A DNA stretch of 64,000 nucleotides, taken from an uncultured Bacteroidota bacterium (lineage in GTDB: Bacteria > Bacteroidota > Bacteroidia > Chitinophagales > Chitinophagaceae). The notes beneath the pieces are model-generated. The model was given only the letters and a program-made list of their open reading frames with translations, was not told the DNA's origin and made no database searches. This document shows positions 52,520 to 61,667 of this stretch, piece after piece. Within the stretch, counting starts at the first letter, position 1. The number at the start of each line of letters is the position of its first letter. The position numbers and the translations under genes are program-made. Location: assembly GCA_903904855.1 (NCBI GenBank), contig CAIVEH010000058.1, positions 34,787 to 98,786 on the forward strand, read 5' to 3'.

Positions 52520-53860
52520 CTACTTTTTCTTCTGCCCCCGCGTTTTAGGTTTGCCATATTTGGCCATCATTTTGTCTTTATGGCTCACCTTTACGTTTAC
52601 CTTTTTGTTCTTTTCCTTCTTTTCGTGAAACGCAGGGCCAGATTCATCCCAGCGGGGCAGGCGTATGAGCGTATCCCGCATCTTTACCTTTGGCATTTCA
52701 TCATCGGTAAGTACATCCGAAATTACAAGGCCATCGGGCTGCCCGGCAACCGGCACTTTGTAGTTCATGAGGGTTTCTATTCGCTCCAGGTTTTCTGCTT
52801 CGCGCGGGGTTACCAGCGTTATGGAGTTGCCCTTTTTATCGGCCCGGCCTGTACGGCCTATACGGTGTATATAGGCTTCGGGCACTTCCGGCACATCGAA
52901 GTTGATAACGTGCGATACATCTTCAATGTCGAGCCCGCGGGCAATAAGGTCGGTAGCTATAATAAAGCGGTAATTACCGGCCTGAAACTGATTCACGGTA
53001 TTGAAACGGTGGTTCTGCGACTTGTTGGAATGGATAACGCCAGCAATGCCCGGGAACTTCGGGTCAAGTTCATCGAACAGATCATCAGCAAGCGATTTGG
53101 TAGCCACGAATATCAGCACCTTATTCATCTCAGGATGGTTGGTCAGCATCAGTTCCAGCAGGTTCACCTTGGTATAGAAGTTAGGCACATTGTAGAGTAC
53201 CTGGTCAATGTTTTCGAGCGGGGTGCCGGTTGGTGCAGCCTCTACCCTTTCGGGAGCGGTGAACCAGTCCTGCATCAGGGCTTCCACATCGTCGGTAATG
53301 GTGGCCGAGAACATGAGGTTCTGCCTTTTTTCTGGCAGCATCTCCAGCACACGGGTTATCTGCACCCTGAAGCCGAGGTTCAGCATTTCATCTACTTCAT
53401 CTATTATCAGCCGCTTAATAGCTTTCATGCGCATAGAGCCATTCAGGGCCAGATCGAGCAGACGGCCAGGGGTGGCTACCACCACATCGCAGCCGTTTTC
53501 AAGGGCCAGCGCTTGTGGTTTCAGGTTTACTCCGCCATATACCCCCACTACTTCCAGTGTAAGGTAAGCAGAGAGTTTTTTCACTTCTTCCACCACCTGT
53601 ATTACCAGCTCGCGGGTAGGTACCATAATAAGTATCTGGGGCAGGCGGTCTTTCGAATATTTCCACAGTCGCAGGCAGGGCAGCAGGTAGGCATAGGTTT
53701 TACCTGTACCCGTCTGTGCAATACCGCACACATCCCGGCCCGACATGATGACCGAAAAAATCTTTCGCTGTATGGTGGTAGGGTGCTTCAGACCCAGATC
53801 ATCCAGGGCCGTGAGCAGGGGTTTATTCAGGTTAAGATCGTCGAAAGTCATCATTTCCAT
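52520..53860 (-). CDS. DEAD-box RNA helicase
   Basis: The 446-residue protein has all core motifs in order: AQTGTGKT, PTREL, TPGRLL, the box IIDEVDEML (DEVD in place of DEAD), SAT, ATDLIARGLDIE and HRIGRTGRADKKG. The tail is very basic (KKEKNKKVNVKVSHKDK and KYGKPKTRGQKKK), as in Bacteroidota RhlE-like cold-adapted helicases that help ribosome assembly or mRNA turnover. The start is uncertain among three nearby Met codons; I used the first of MEMMTFDDL. A large open frame on the opposite strand is a shadow. Confidence 0.92.
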   Translation of the reverse strand: MEMMTFDDLNLNKPLLTALDDLGLKHPTTIQRKIFSVIMSGRDVCGIAQTGTGKTYAYLLPCLRLWKYSKDRLPQILIMVPTRELVIQVVEEVKKLSAYLTLEVVGVYGGVNLKPQALALENGCDVVVATPGRLLDLALNGSMRMKAIKRLIIDEVDEMLNLGFRVQITRVLEMLPEKRQNLMFSATITDDVEALMQDWFTAPERVEAAPTGTPLENIDQVLYNVPNFYTKVNLLELMLTNHPEMNKVLIFVATKSLADDLFDELDPKFPGIAGVIHSNKSQNHRFNTVNQFQAGNYRFIIATDLIARGLDIEDVSHVINFDVPEVPEAYIHRIGRTGRADKKGNSITLVTPREAENLERIETLMNYKVPVAGQPDGLVISDVLTDDEMPKVKMRDTLIRLPRWDESGPAFHEKKEKNKKVNVKVSHKDKMMAKYGKPKTRGQKKK

Positions 53861-54136
53861 TGTTATGCAAAGGTAGTCTACATAATTCAGGCTACCCATA
53901 TTGCAAATAATTTTAACTTTTATTGTTTTTATTACTTCACTTTTAGGGCAAATTGAATGAAACGAGAGAGGTGCCAGACCAGATTATAGCACAGCGACTA
54001 ACAGGGTTAACTCCATAACTGACCAAAATCATAAACTGAACCCTTGAATCTTGGTACGTTAGCAACCCGGTATTTTTTACCAGCCATCTTTTATTATTGA
54101 ATACCCATTTAATTGATTCAATAATAATATATTCGT

Positions 54137-54412
54137 ATGACCATTACTATTTTGTCTTATCTGATTCCATCGGCAGTATTTTTATTTTATGTAAGCCGTT
54201 ATGAAGGTCGAAAACTGAAAAACAAATTTAAGAAGTTGGGCGATCTGCATGGTATGCAGCGGCAACAGATCATTATCGGGGTTGGCAACCCTGATTCAGT
54301 ATCCGTATTAAGCAATGGTATCCAATTGCTGCGCTGGGATAAATTCAGCTACCATATAGCCTTACAATTTGATAACGAAGGCAACTATAAAGACATAACC
54401 TGCGAAAGCTGA
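54137..54412 (+). CDS. Small membrane-anchored protein, unknown
   Basis: A 91-residue protein with one N-terminal hydrophobic helix (MTITILSYLIPSAVFLFYVS) followed by a charged stretch and a small beta-rich part with ILGVGNPDSVSVLSNG-like sequence (seen as IIIGVGNPDSVSVLSNGIQ). The end has no special signature. It resembles small SmpA/OmlA-like or DUF proteins only loosely. It stands alone between a divergent helicase gene and a convergent membrane-protein gene. Confidence 0.5.
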   Translation: MTITILSYLIPSAVFLFYVSRYEGRKLKNKFKKLGDLHGMQRQQIIIGVGNPDSVSVLSNGIQLLRWDKFSYHIALQFDNEGNYKDITCES

Positions 54413-54551
54413 TGCAATTTCCGATTTTCACACTGTTTTTTCTGCATGGAAACGATTAAAGGAATGCAATTCAGATAGATTGGGCATGACTTGAGTCCGC
54501 TTAGTGCAGGTAAGGCAGCAAACACAAATGGGAACATCAGGCCCTCATCTT

Positions 54552-56171
54552 TTATTTTACAGTAAATGCTTTTTGCCAGTTTCTGTTATTGTTTTGTACT
54601 TTCAGAACATAATTGCCGGGGCTGATTTTAAAGACAACATGTATATCATATTCTTGCCCATCAGATGTTTTTTCTACCAGTTTTCTGCCGTCTGCATTAA
54701 ATACAGTAAGCAGATACTTATTGGGAGATGCCGGAAGATCTACGACAGCGGACCGTGGTTCGGAGGTGTTTATTTGAATAGCCATAGAATCAATGTCATC
54801 GATGTGTATATTTCTACGCTCCTCATCAATGCAGTATATGCCCTGTCTACAAGCCTCAGTTGCAATTTCCATTGCTTCGTCCATATCCTGCCGAGTACGA
54901 TCTTTATAGTAATATGGATAAAATTCAAGTCGTCTTTGTGCCTTAACCAACATATTTTTTCCAAATTCAGAATTGTTGGCATATGCAAATAATATAAGTG
55001 ACCCTGCTGCTAAAGTTGTTACATACAATGATTTATTCTTGCCATCAATTTTTATCCATAAAAGCAAGAACAAAACTGCCGCCAGCATATGAGTATATAT
55101 CAGGTAACGGCTTGCATAAGAAGCTATTTCACCCAACCTTTCATCATTGCTCCTGAATACTGCAATTGAGAGACTTGTACCAATTAAAAGACACAAAATG
55201 CTGATTAAGGGTAAAGTTTCCGGTTTAAATTTAAATTTTCGTATTGATTTCAAATTGGTTGGCAGGAGCACTAACAAAAATACTAGTTCGCATACCCCGA
55301 TAAAGACACCGTATTCAAAGGAAAAATGGTTGCCAAGCATATGAAAAAAGAAACTCACATCTCTGGTGGATGTAAATGCATCAGTGATGTTTCCCATTTC
55401 AGTCATTTTCTGATAATGAAAATAATACAGTGGTATTCCGGTTATGAATATGGATGCGCTGGTAATGGATTTTAATTTTTCCCTGCTTAACAGTGTAAAA
55501 ACGACCAGGCAAAGCGCACAGATCAGGCCACTGCCGCTTGAGAATATGCATATGGCTTCAAACAGGCCAGCCAGGATAAGATATTTATGGCCGGTTTTAT
55601 TATAGTAGTACAAGCTAACCATAAACAGCATAAGCACCCCGTAATTCGTAATCCCGCACATGGCATAATCTGCATTCTCATAACTGCTGAGGTCGAATAA
55701 ACAAATGCCTGCAAATAGGCTGACAATACTCCAATACTTGGGTACAACTTTTTTGATAAAATGAATGAACAGAAAGTAAATAACAACAAGCTGAAGGTTG
55801 CCAATGAAAATCAAGTGTATGAAATTAATTTTGCCGAAAATATAATAGTACAGCACATATATAATACGGGCATGAAATATGCGGTGATCAGAATGTTGAC
55901 TGAATAGCAATGCGATTTTATCAGTGAAATCCGCAGTCTTAAATTTTGACAGAAATTCAAGAATAGCATTATAATCGTCGAGGTAAGGGAGATTTACTGC
56001 ATACTTATTGACCAAACTGAAATAAATAACAACGGGGACAAGCAATAAACAATATCCCAGCCATGTAATGTATTTATTGTTTTGCCACCACTTATCCGCC
56101 GACTCACCAGCAGGAGTTATTTCTTTAATTTTTGTAGCTTTATTTGATTTATCAGGCGAAGGTGTTGCCAT
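54552..56171 (-). CDS. GT-C-like polytopic membrane protein with a T9SS-like tail (copy A)
   Basis: The 539-residue protein has a short polar start, about ten to eleven membrane helices, and a periplasmic tail. The first outer loop carries NLPYLDDYNAILEF, an Asp-Asp loop in the place used by GT-C glycosyltransferases, followed by SQHSDHRIFHARIIYVLYYY. This suggests a lipid-linked sugar transferase of the PMT/ArnT type, by inference. The last ~80 residues resemble a T9SS sorting domain, ending ISPGNYVLKVQNNNRNWQKA-FTVK. That tail is unexpected on a polytopic protein. A closely related copy lies next to it with the same order. Confidence 0.65.
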   Translation of the reverse strand: MATPSPDKSNKATKIKEITPAGESADKWWQNNKYITWLGYCLLLVPVVIYFSLVNKYAVNLPYLDDYNAILEFLSKFKTADFTDKIALLFSQHSDHRIFHARIIYVLYYYIFGKINFIHLIFIGNLQLVVIYFLFIHFIKKVVPKYWSIVSLFAGICLFDLSSYENADYAMCGITNYGVLMLFMVSLYYYNKTGHKYLILAGLFEAICIFSSGSGLICALCLVVFTLLSREKLKSITSASIFITGIPLYYFHYQKMTEMGNITDAFTSTRDVSFFFHMLGNHFSFEYGVFIGVCELVFLLVLLPTNLKSIRKFKFKPETLPLISILCLLIGTSLSIAVFRSNDERLGEIASYASRYLIYTHMLAAVLFLLLWIKIDGKNKSLYVTTLAAGSLILFAYANNSEFGKNMLVKAQRRLEFYPYYYKDRTRQDMDEAMEIATEACRQGIYCIDEERRNIHIDDIDSMAIQINTSEPRSAVVDLPASPNKYLLTVFNADGRKLVEKTSDGQEYDIHVVFKISPGNYVLKVQNNNRNWQKAFTVK

Positions 56172-56439
56172 ATAAAAATTCTTAACGATAACTAGAATAT
56201 CAGGAACAACATTAAATTGTGCATTGCCTGATTTAATGCTGTGCATTCTGGCTTTTATGATGTATTTATTTTCATCTGGTTATTTTTTTCAACTCTCCAC
56301 ACCGTTGTGTATGAGGTTATTCAGTGTAGATTTTCACCTGGTGAACAGTATGATTATCAAAATTATAATACACCCACAGTCCTGACATTACTGTAACAAT
56401 TATGAGAAAGGCAGAATCGTGACCTGCGCTCTTCACCCA

Positions 56440-58092
56440 TTATTTTACAGTAAATGCTTTCTGCATTGCTTTGTTATGGTTTTGAACTTTAAGTATATAA
56501 TTGCCATGAGCAAGGTTTAGGTCTATCGCAATATCACTTAATCGGGCATAAGCTAATGTATCACCCAATTTCCTGCCTTTTGCATCCATTAATGTCAGCA
56601 GATACTTATCGGGAGAGGCTGGAAGAGCGATAACGACGCCGCCTTTTTCAGAATTGCCTATACGAACCCCCAGTTCATTGTCATCATCAGTCTGTTGCAT
56701 TTTGCGTTCCTCATCTATGCAGTATATGCCCTGATTACATGCCTCTGTTGCGATTTTTTTCGCTTCGTCTATATCCACCTTAGTCCGAAACTTATAGTAA
56801 TAGGGATAAAGTTTCATTCTTCTTTGGGTCTTTATCAGCATTAATTCCCCGTATTTAAAATTGACTGAATATGCATATAATATAATTGAGGCAGCAGCAA
56901 CAACTGTTAAATACCAGGATTTATTCTTCCCCTCAATTTTTATCCATAATAGCACGAACAAAACGGCTGCAAGTAAATGAGTGTAAATAAAGTAACGGCT
57001 TGCATAAGAAGCAGTTTCTCCTAACCTTTCATCGTTGCTCCTGAATACTGCAATGGAGAGACATGTACCTGTTATAAGTGCTAATATGCTGATAAACGGT
57101 AAAGTTTCCGGTTTAAAATTTAATTTCAATATTAATTGCAAATTTGTTGGCAATAGTGCTATCAGTAGCGCCATTTCACATATGCCAATAAAAACACCAT
57201 ATTCAAAAGAAAAATGATTACCTATCATATGGAAAAAGAAACTAACATCACGTGTAGAGGTAAATACATCAGATATGCTTCCCATTTCAGTCATTTTCTG
57301 ATAATGAAAATAATAGAGGGGTGTACCAATTAAGAATATGGATGCGCTGACAATGGTTTTTATTTTTTCCCTGCTTAACAGGGTAAAAAGTACCAGAAAA
57401 AGCGCACAAATCAAGCCACTGCCACTTGAAAAAAGACATATAGCTTCAATCAGTCCCGCCAGGATAAGATATTTAAGGCCGGTTTTATTATAGTAGTACA
57501 AGCTAACCATAAACAACATCAGCACCCCGTAATTTGTAATCCCGCACATGGCATAATCTGCATTCTCATAGCTACTGAGATCGAAAAGGCAAAAGCCAAT
57601 AAAAACGCTTACAATGCTCCAGTATAGCGGTACAACTTTTTTAGTAAAATGAATGAACAGGAAATAAATAACAACAAGCTGAAGGTTGCCAATGAAAATC
57701 AGGTGTATGAAATTAATTTTGCCGAAAATATAATAGTACAGCACATAAATTATACGGGCATGAAATATGCGGTGATCAGAATGTTGACTGAATAGCAATG
57801 CGATCTTATCGGTGAAATCCGCAGTCTAAAATTTCGTCAGGAATTCCAGAATTGCATTATAGTCGTCCTGATAAGGGAGATTTACGGCATATTTATTAAT
57901 AACATTAAAATAAACCACCACAGGTATAAGCACCAGGCAGTAACCCAACCAGTTAATGTATTTTTTATTTTGCCACCATTTAACTGAGTGTTGGACAGGG
58001 GGCTGTATTATTTCAGCACTGAGCTGTTTTTCAACCGGTTTTGTGTTACCGGTTTTAGCTTTATTTGCTTTGTCAGGTGAAGCTTTTGCCAT
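56440..58092 (-). pseudogene. GT-C-like membrane protein with a T9SS-like tail (copy B), amber-interrupted
   Basis: This reads as one 550-codon gene with a single in-frame TAG at codon 89 (57826-57828). In copy A the same codon is AAG in the context K-F-K-T-A-D-F; here it is K-F-stop-T-A-D-F. The frame is otherwise continuous through the whole protein (SQHSDHRIFHARIIYVLYYY, the helices and the AHGNYILKVQNHNKAMQKA-FTVK tail), so the interruption is very recent, or a sequencing error, or the downstream part is translated from an internal start. It is a tandem duplicate of copy A, with high similarity throughout. Confidence 0.75.
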
Positions 58093-58344
58093 ATAAAAAG
58101 AGCCTGTAAGGTAAATAAAATTTAGCTCTTTAATCAGAACTGCAAAAGTCGGAGTGCTTTAAGATTATATTTCTGAATATTCAGTTATAATGCAGGCATC
58201 ATAGTTATTGTCTGATAAATTTATACCTGCTAATTACAAATTCGGTTTATTAATTCAGTACCATTGTTAAGTAAGTAGAAAATTGAAGCCGGGCAGTTGC
58301 AGAAAGAAATAGATTTAACTTTGATTGCTTTTATTAATACAACT

Positions 58345-58890
58345 ATGGGTAAATTTCACACTGCAATTCAGGATAGCCACAAGGCATTTATAGAAAAACA
58401 GAAAATGTTTTTTGTTGCTTCTGCCCCGCTGGGGGCAGATACACATATCAACCTTTCGCCTAAAGGGATGGATAGTTTTCGGGTACTTTCACCAGAGTTG
58501 GTAGCTTACCTGGATGTAATAGGCAGCGGTAACGAAACATCTGCTCACCTGCTTGAAAATGGCCGGATCACCTTTATGTTCTGCGCATTTGATGGACCAC
58601 CCAATATACTGAGGCTGTATGGAAAAGGCAGAACGGTATTGCCCGGAGATAACGAATGGGCAGGGCTTTCGGCACATTTTACATTGCCACTGGCAACCCG
58701 GCAGATTATAGTTGCAGATATCCATAAAGTGCAAACTTCATGCGGATACAGTGTGCCACTTTATGGTTACAAGGGCGAGCGGGACCATGCTGATAAGTGG
58801 GCAGAAAGAAAGGGCGCTGAAGGGCTGGAGCAGTATAAAAAGGAGAAAAACAGGGTAAGTATAGATGGGTTAAAATCTGCGCTTTATTAA
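58345..58890 (+). CDS. Pyridoxamine 5'-phosphate oxidase family protein
   Basis: The 181-residue protein fits the PNPOx-like split-barrel family of flavin- or F420-binding proteins: FFVASAPLGADTHINLSPKG at the start, SAHLLENGRITFMFCAFDGP in the middle, RLYGKGRTVL, and TSCGYSVPLYGYKGER near the end. The segments T-H-I-N-L-S-P-K-G and RITFMFCAFDGPPNILRLYG-like are typical of this branch, which is not the B6 biosynthetic enzyme itself. Start set at MGKFHTAIQDSHKAF; the frame upstream adds a leader without family character. Confidence 0.8.
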   Translation: MGKFHTAIQDSHKAFIEKQKMFFVASAPLGADTHINLSPKGMDSFRVLSPELVAYLDVIGSGNETSAHLLENGRITFMFCAFDGPPNILRLYGKGRTVLPGDNEWAGLSAHFTLPLATRQIIVADIHKVQTSCGYSVPLYGYKGERDHADKWAERKGAEGLEQYKKEKNRVSIDGLKSALY

Positions 58891-58912
58891 ACCCCCGCCC
58901 CCTAAAGGGGAG
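58890..58912. repeat. Dispersed CCCCTAAAGGGG element, copy 2
   Basis: ACCCCCGCCCCCTAAAGGGG immediately overlapping the preceding stop codon. The complement of the element at 24402-24427. Confidence 0.6.
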
Positions 58913-59231
58913 TCACGAATCAGGAGGGAGAGTCTTTAACCGGAATTATACCTGGCTATTTAGCGTATTTATTTTGAGTAATGCAAAGTCTGTCTTCATC
59001 AGAATTGAATATCTTTTTTTCTGAACTTTCTGCTTTCTTTTATATTTATAATAATTTCATATGGCGATAATTCCGACCCAAAAGCGCCGAAATGATTTGT
59101 AAAATGCCCATTTGATTAGGGCCGATTTTAGGTTTGAAAATCCGGAAAACTGATCACCATCAGACAATCAGGATGATTGCAATCATAATATAAGGAGACC
59201 GTCTCCGGTAATTTTGCCTAAATTATTTGCC
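58891..59231. other. Intergenic stretch before hemN
   Basis: No gene apart from the dispersed element at its left end. TAATTTTG at 59209-59216 fits a -7 box and covers an in-frame TTG, supporting the downstream ATG as the hemN start. Confidence 0.45.
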
Positions 59232-60596
59232 ATGCTTAATCCCGATTTGTTACAAAAATATAATGTGCAGGTGCCCCGGTATACCAGCTACCCTACCGTG
59301 CCTGCCTGGAACGAACACATAGAAGTGAAGGACTGGGAAGGGGCTTTCCGTAAAGAATTTGATGCCAGCAACCAGCAGAAAGGGATCAGCCTTTATATTC
59401 ATCTGCCGTTTTGTGAATCCCTTTGTACTTATTGCGGCTGCAATAAAAGGATCACTACCAACCACGGTGAGGAAATAGATTACATAGGCGCTATACTGGC
59501 TGAATGGGCCATTTACTGCGGACTGATGAAGGAAACCCCGATCATCAGGGAACTGCACCTGGGAGGAGGAACACCAACTTTTTTCTCGCCAGAGAACCTT
59601 GAGAAATTACTGACAAGTATTTATAAAACCGCAGTTATACACCCCGAACATGAATTCAGCTTTGAAGGGCACCCTAATAATACCACCAGGGAGCATCTGC
59701 AGAAACTGTATGATCTTGGCTTCAGGCGTGTAAGTTATGGGGTACAGGATAATGACCCTGAGGTGCAACGCATCATCAACCGGATTCAGCCTTTTACAAA
59801 TGTGGAACAAGCTACCAGTACCGCAAGGGAAATAGGCTACTTATCGGTAAACTATGACCTGATTTACGGCCTGCCCCGGCAGACTATTACAGGAATGATA
59901 AACACTATAAAGCAGGTAATATCTCAACGGCCCGACAGGGTGGCTTTTTACAGCTATGCCCATGTGCCATGGACCAGCAGGGGCCAGCGCCTGTTTGATG
60001 AAAATGACCTGCCCGGTGCAGGTGAAAAACTGGAGCTATACCGTACAGGCAAGGAACTGTTTATTGAGAACGGCTATGTGGATATAGGTATGGACCATTT
60101 TGCACTACCAACCGACGACCTTTATGTGGCATCAACCGAGGGCCGTCTGCATCGGAACTTTATGGGCTATACCACACAGGCTACCAATATACTTGTGGGC
60201 CTGGGCGTATCAAGCATCAGCAGCACCGGTAGTGCATTTGCTCAAAACTCGAAGACCCTGAACAACTATTATCAGCACATTAAAAACAATATATTATCTA
60301 TAGAAAAAGGGTTCTTCCTTTCAGATGAAGATGTGCGGTTCGGGAAGTATATACTGGATATCAGTTGTAGGGGGAATACTACTTTTCAGCTGCAAGACCT
60401 GGATACAATTAATACCTACTGCCTGCCAGAACTGAAGAAACTGGAAGCCGACAAACTGGTAATACTGATGGATGGTGGCGTAAAAATCACCCCTCTGGGC
60501 AAAAATTTTATCCGCAATATCTGTAGCGCTTTCGACCTGTATATACAGAAGAATAAGGCTGGCGAGGAGAAGAAAATTTTCAGCAGGGCTATTTGA
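59232..60596 (+). CDS. hemN: Oxygen-independent coproporphyrinogen III oxidase (HemN)
   Basis: The 454-residue radical-SAM enzyme converts coproporphyrinogen III to protoporphyrinogen IX without oxygen. It starts with the HemN-specific VPRYTSYPTVPAWNEH, has the cluster motif FCESLCTYCGC (C-x3-C-x2-C plus the following Cys) near residue 60, the SAM-binding LHLGGGTPTFFSPE, and MDHFALPTDDLYVA, which distinguishes it from HemW. The C-terminal HemN domain is present. The start is ATG; an earlier in-frame TTG lies in a promoter -7 box. Confidence 0.95.
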   Translation: MLNPDLLQKYNVQVPRYTSYPTVPAWNEHIEVKDWEGAFRKEFDASNQQKGISLYIHLPFCESLCTYCGCNKRITTNHGEEIDYIGAILAEWAIYCGLMKETPIIRELHLGGGTPTFFSPENLEKLLTSIYKTAVIHPEHEFSFEGHPNNTTREHLQKLYDLGFRRVSYGVQDNDPEVQRIINRIQPFTNVEQATSTAREIGYLSVNYDLIYGLPRQTITGMINTIKQVISQRPDRVAFYSYAHVPWTSRGQRLFDENDLPGAGEKLELYRTGKELFIENGYVDIGMDHFALPTDDLYVASTEGRLHRNFMGYTTQATNILVGLGVSSISSTGSAFAQNSKTLNNYYQHIKNNILSIEKGFFLSDEDVRFGKYILDISCRGNTTFQLQDLDTINTYCLPELKKLEADKLVILMDGGVKITPLGKNFIRNICSAFDLYIQKNKAGEEKKIFSRAI

Positions 60597-60613
60597 TTTT
60601 CAATTTGTATAGC

Positions 60614-60650
60614 CTAAAGTGTGCCACACCTGAGGTGTGGCACACTTTAG
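60614..60650. repeat. 37-base perfect palindrome after hemN
   Basis: Arms of 18 bases (CTAAAGTGTGCCACACCT and complement) around one G, followed by a short T-rich stretch. A likely terminator for hemN, and similar to CACACCT-CAA-AGGTGTG at 61274-61290. Confidence 0.8.
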
Positions 60651-60761
60651 TAGTTTTTGGGTTTAACCAACACCGGACCTGGAAAATTTAATGATATTGA
60701 GTGCTATCTATCCATATCCGACTATTTAAATAATACATTAATTTTGCAAAAACAGTTTCAG

Positions 60762-60965
60762 ATGGAAGAAGTTATTTTTTTAGTAGAGGAAAGTGATGAA
60801 GGTGGTTATACTGCAAAAGGTATGGGTGTATCCATTTTTACAGAAGCTGAGACAATTGAGCTGCTGAAGGAGGCGGTAAAAGAAGCGGTACATTGCCATT
60901 ATTTTGATAATAAACCACGTCTTATACGCCTTCATGTAGTAAAAGAAGAGGTTTTTGCCGCATGA
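60762..60965 (+). CDS. HicB-like antitoxin
   Basis: The 67-residue protein resembles the N-terminal RNase H-like core of HicB: EVIFLVEESDEGGYTAKGMG and VSIFTEAETIELLKEAVKEA, then a short C-terminal strand. The DNA-binding tail of larger HicB is absent. It overlaps the hicA-like frame as ATGA, and a TAATTTTG box at 60739-60746 fits a -7 element. The ATG chosen begins the HicB core; the longer frame has a non-family leader. Confidence 0.8.
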   Translation: MEEVIFLVEESDEGGYTAKGMGVSIFTEAETIELLKEAVKEAVHCHYFDNKPRLIRLHVVKEEVFAA

Positions 60966-61204
60966 AACTTCCATGAGATATCACAGGCAAGGAATTAATA
61001 AAAGCCATAAAACCATTAGGCTATAAAGTGGTACGGCAAATAGGAAGCCATATCCGGTTAACTACATTCCAAAACGGTGAACACCATATAACAGCTCCTG
61101 ACCACTATCCCATAAAAACCGGTACACTTTCAGGTATTATCGGAGACATTGCATCTCATTTCAATAAAAGCAAAGAAGAAATACTGCAAATGCTATGGGG
61201 GTAA
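60962..61204 (+). pseudogene. HicA-like toxin with a nonsense codon at position 5
   Basis: The frame reads Met-Lys-Leu-Pro-stop-Asp-Ile-Thr-Gly-Lys-Glu-Leu-Ile, then a full HicA core: IKPLGYKVVRQIGSHIRLTT, NGEHHITAPDHYPIKTGTLS and IGDIASHFNKSKEEILQMLW. The family has Arg (often CGA) at codon 5, so a single C-to-T change to TGA explains it. The active-site His (SHIRLT) and the rest are intact and unstopped. No start codon lies between codon 5 and the end of the core, so the toxin is not made unless the stop is read through or the base is an error. Confidence 0.8.
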
Positions 61205-61303
61205 TTAACCCTAAAGATAACTTCTTATGATTTTATAGTTTAGTCTTCCGATTACAACCTCACGCAGGCATCTCACACCTCAAAGGTGTGGGGCACTCTT
61301 CAA

Positions 61304-61660
61304 TTAAGATCCTTCATAAATAACTCCCGAAGTAGGCGTTTCGTGCAGTTCAATTTTTTTAAGTTCAGGTATCATTGGCTTAATTTGATTCCAGAGCCAT
61401 ACGGCCATTAATTCGCATGTGGGGTTTTCGAGGCCCTCTACTTTATTGAGGAATTTGTGGTCCACTTTATCAACAATACTGTTTACCTCGGCCTTCAGTC
61501 GGGCAAAATCTATTACCCAGCCTGTATGCACATCCACAGGGCCTTCTATGTATACTATAAGCTTGTAGGTATGTCCATGTATTTCCCTGCATTTATGCGT
61601 TTCGGGTACATTGGGCAGGAAATGAGCTGCATCAAAAGTGAACTGCTTAAAAATAATCAT
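61304..61660 (-). CDS. queD: 6-carboxy-tetrahydropterin synthase (QueD)
   Basis: The 118-residue protein carries the QueD pattern Cys24-x3-His28-Gly-His30 (HKCREIHGHTYKL) and the first zinc ligand His13 (FDAAHFLP), with VDHKFLNKVEG and ELMAVWLWNQIKP in order and the final acidic residue in LHETPTSG. It makes 6-carboxy-tetrahydropterin for the 7-deazaguanine (queuosine) pathway. It is separated by seven bases from the thioesterase gene upstream on the same strand, so the two are probably co-transcribed. Confidence 0.92.
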   Translation of the reverse strand: MIIFKQFTFDAAHFLPNVPETHKCREIHGHTYKLIVYIEGPVDVHTGWVIDFARLKAEVNSIVDKVDHKFLNKVEGLENPTCELMAVWLWNQIKPMIPELKKIELHETPTSGVIYEGS

Positions 61661-61667
61661 TGACTGG

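Noticed and set aside
52580..53956. A 458-codon open frame antisense to the helicase
   Set aside because: The helicase strand has every DEAD-box motif; the antisense product is aromatic- and His-rich with no domain features.
26224..61204. Stop-codon recoding as an explanation for in-frame stops
   Set aside because: The interrupting codons are TAA, TAG and TGA at sites for different residues, and many normal genes use all three as true stops, so pseudogenes or sequence errors are simpler.
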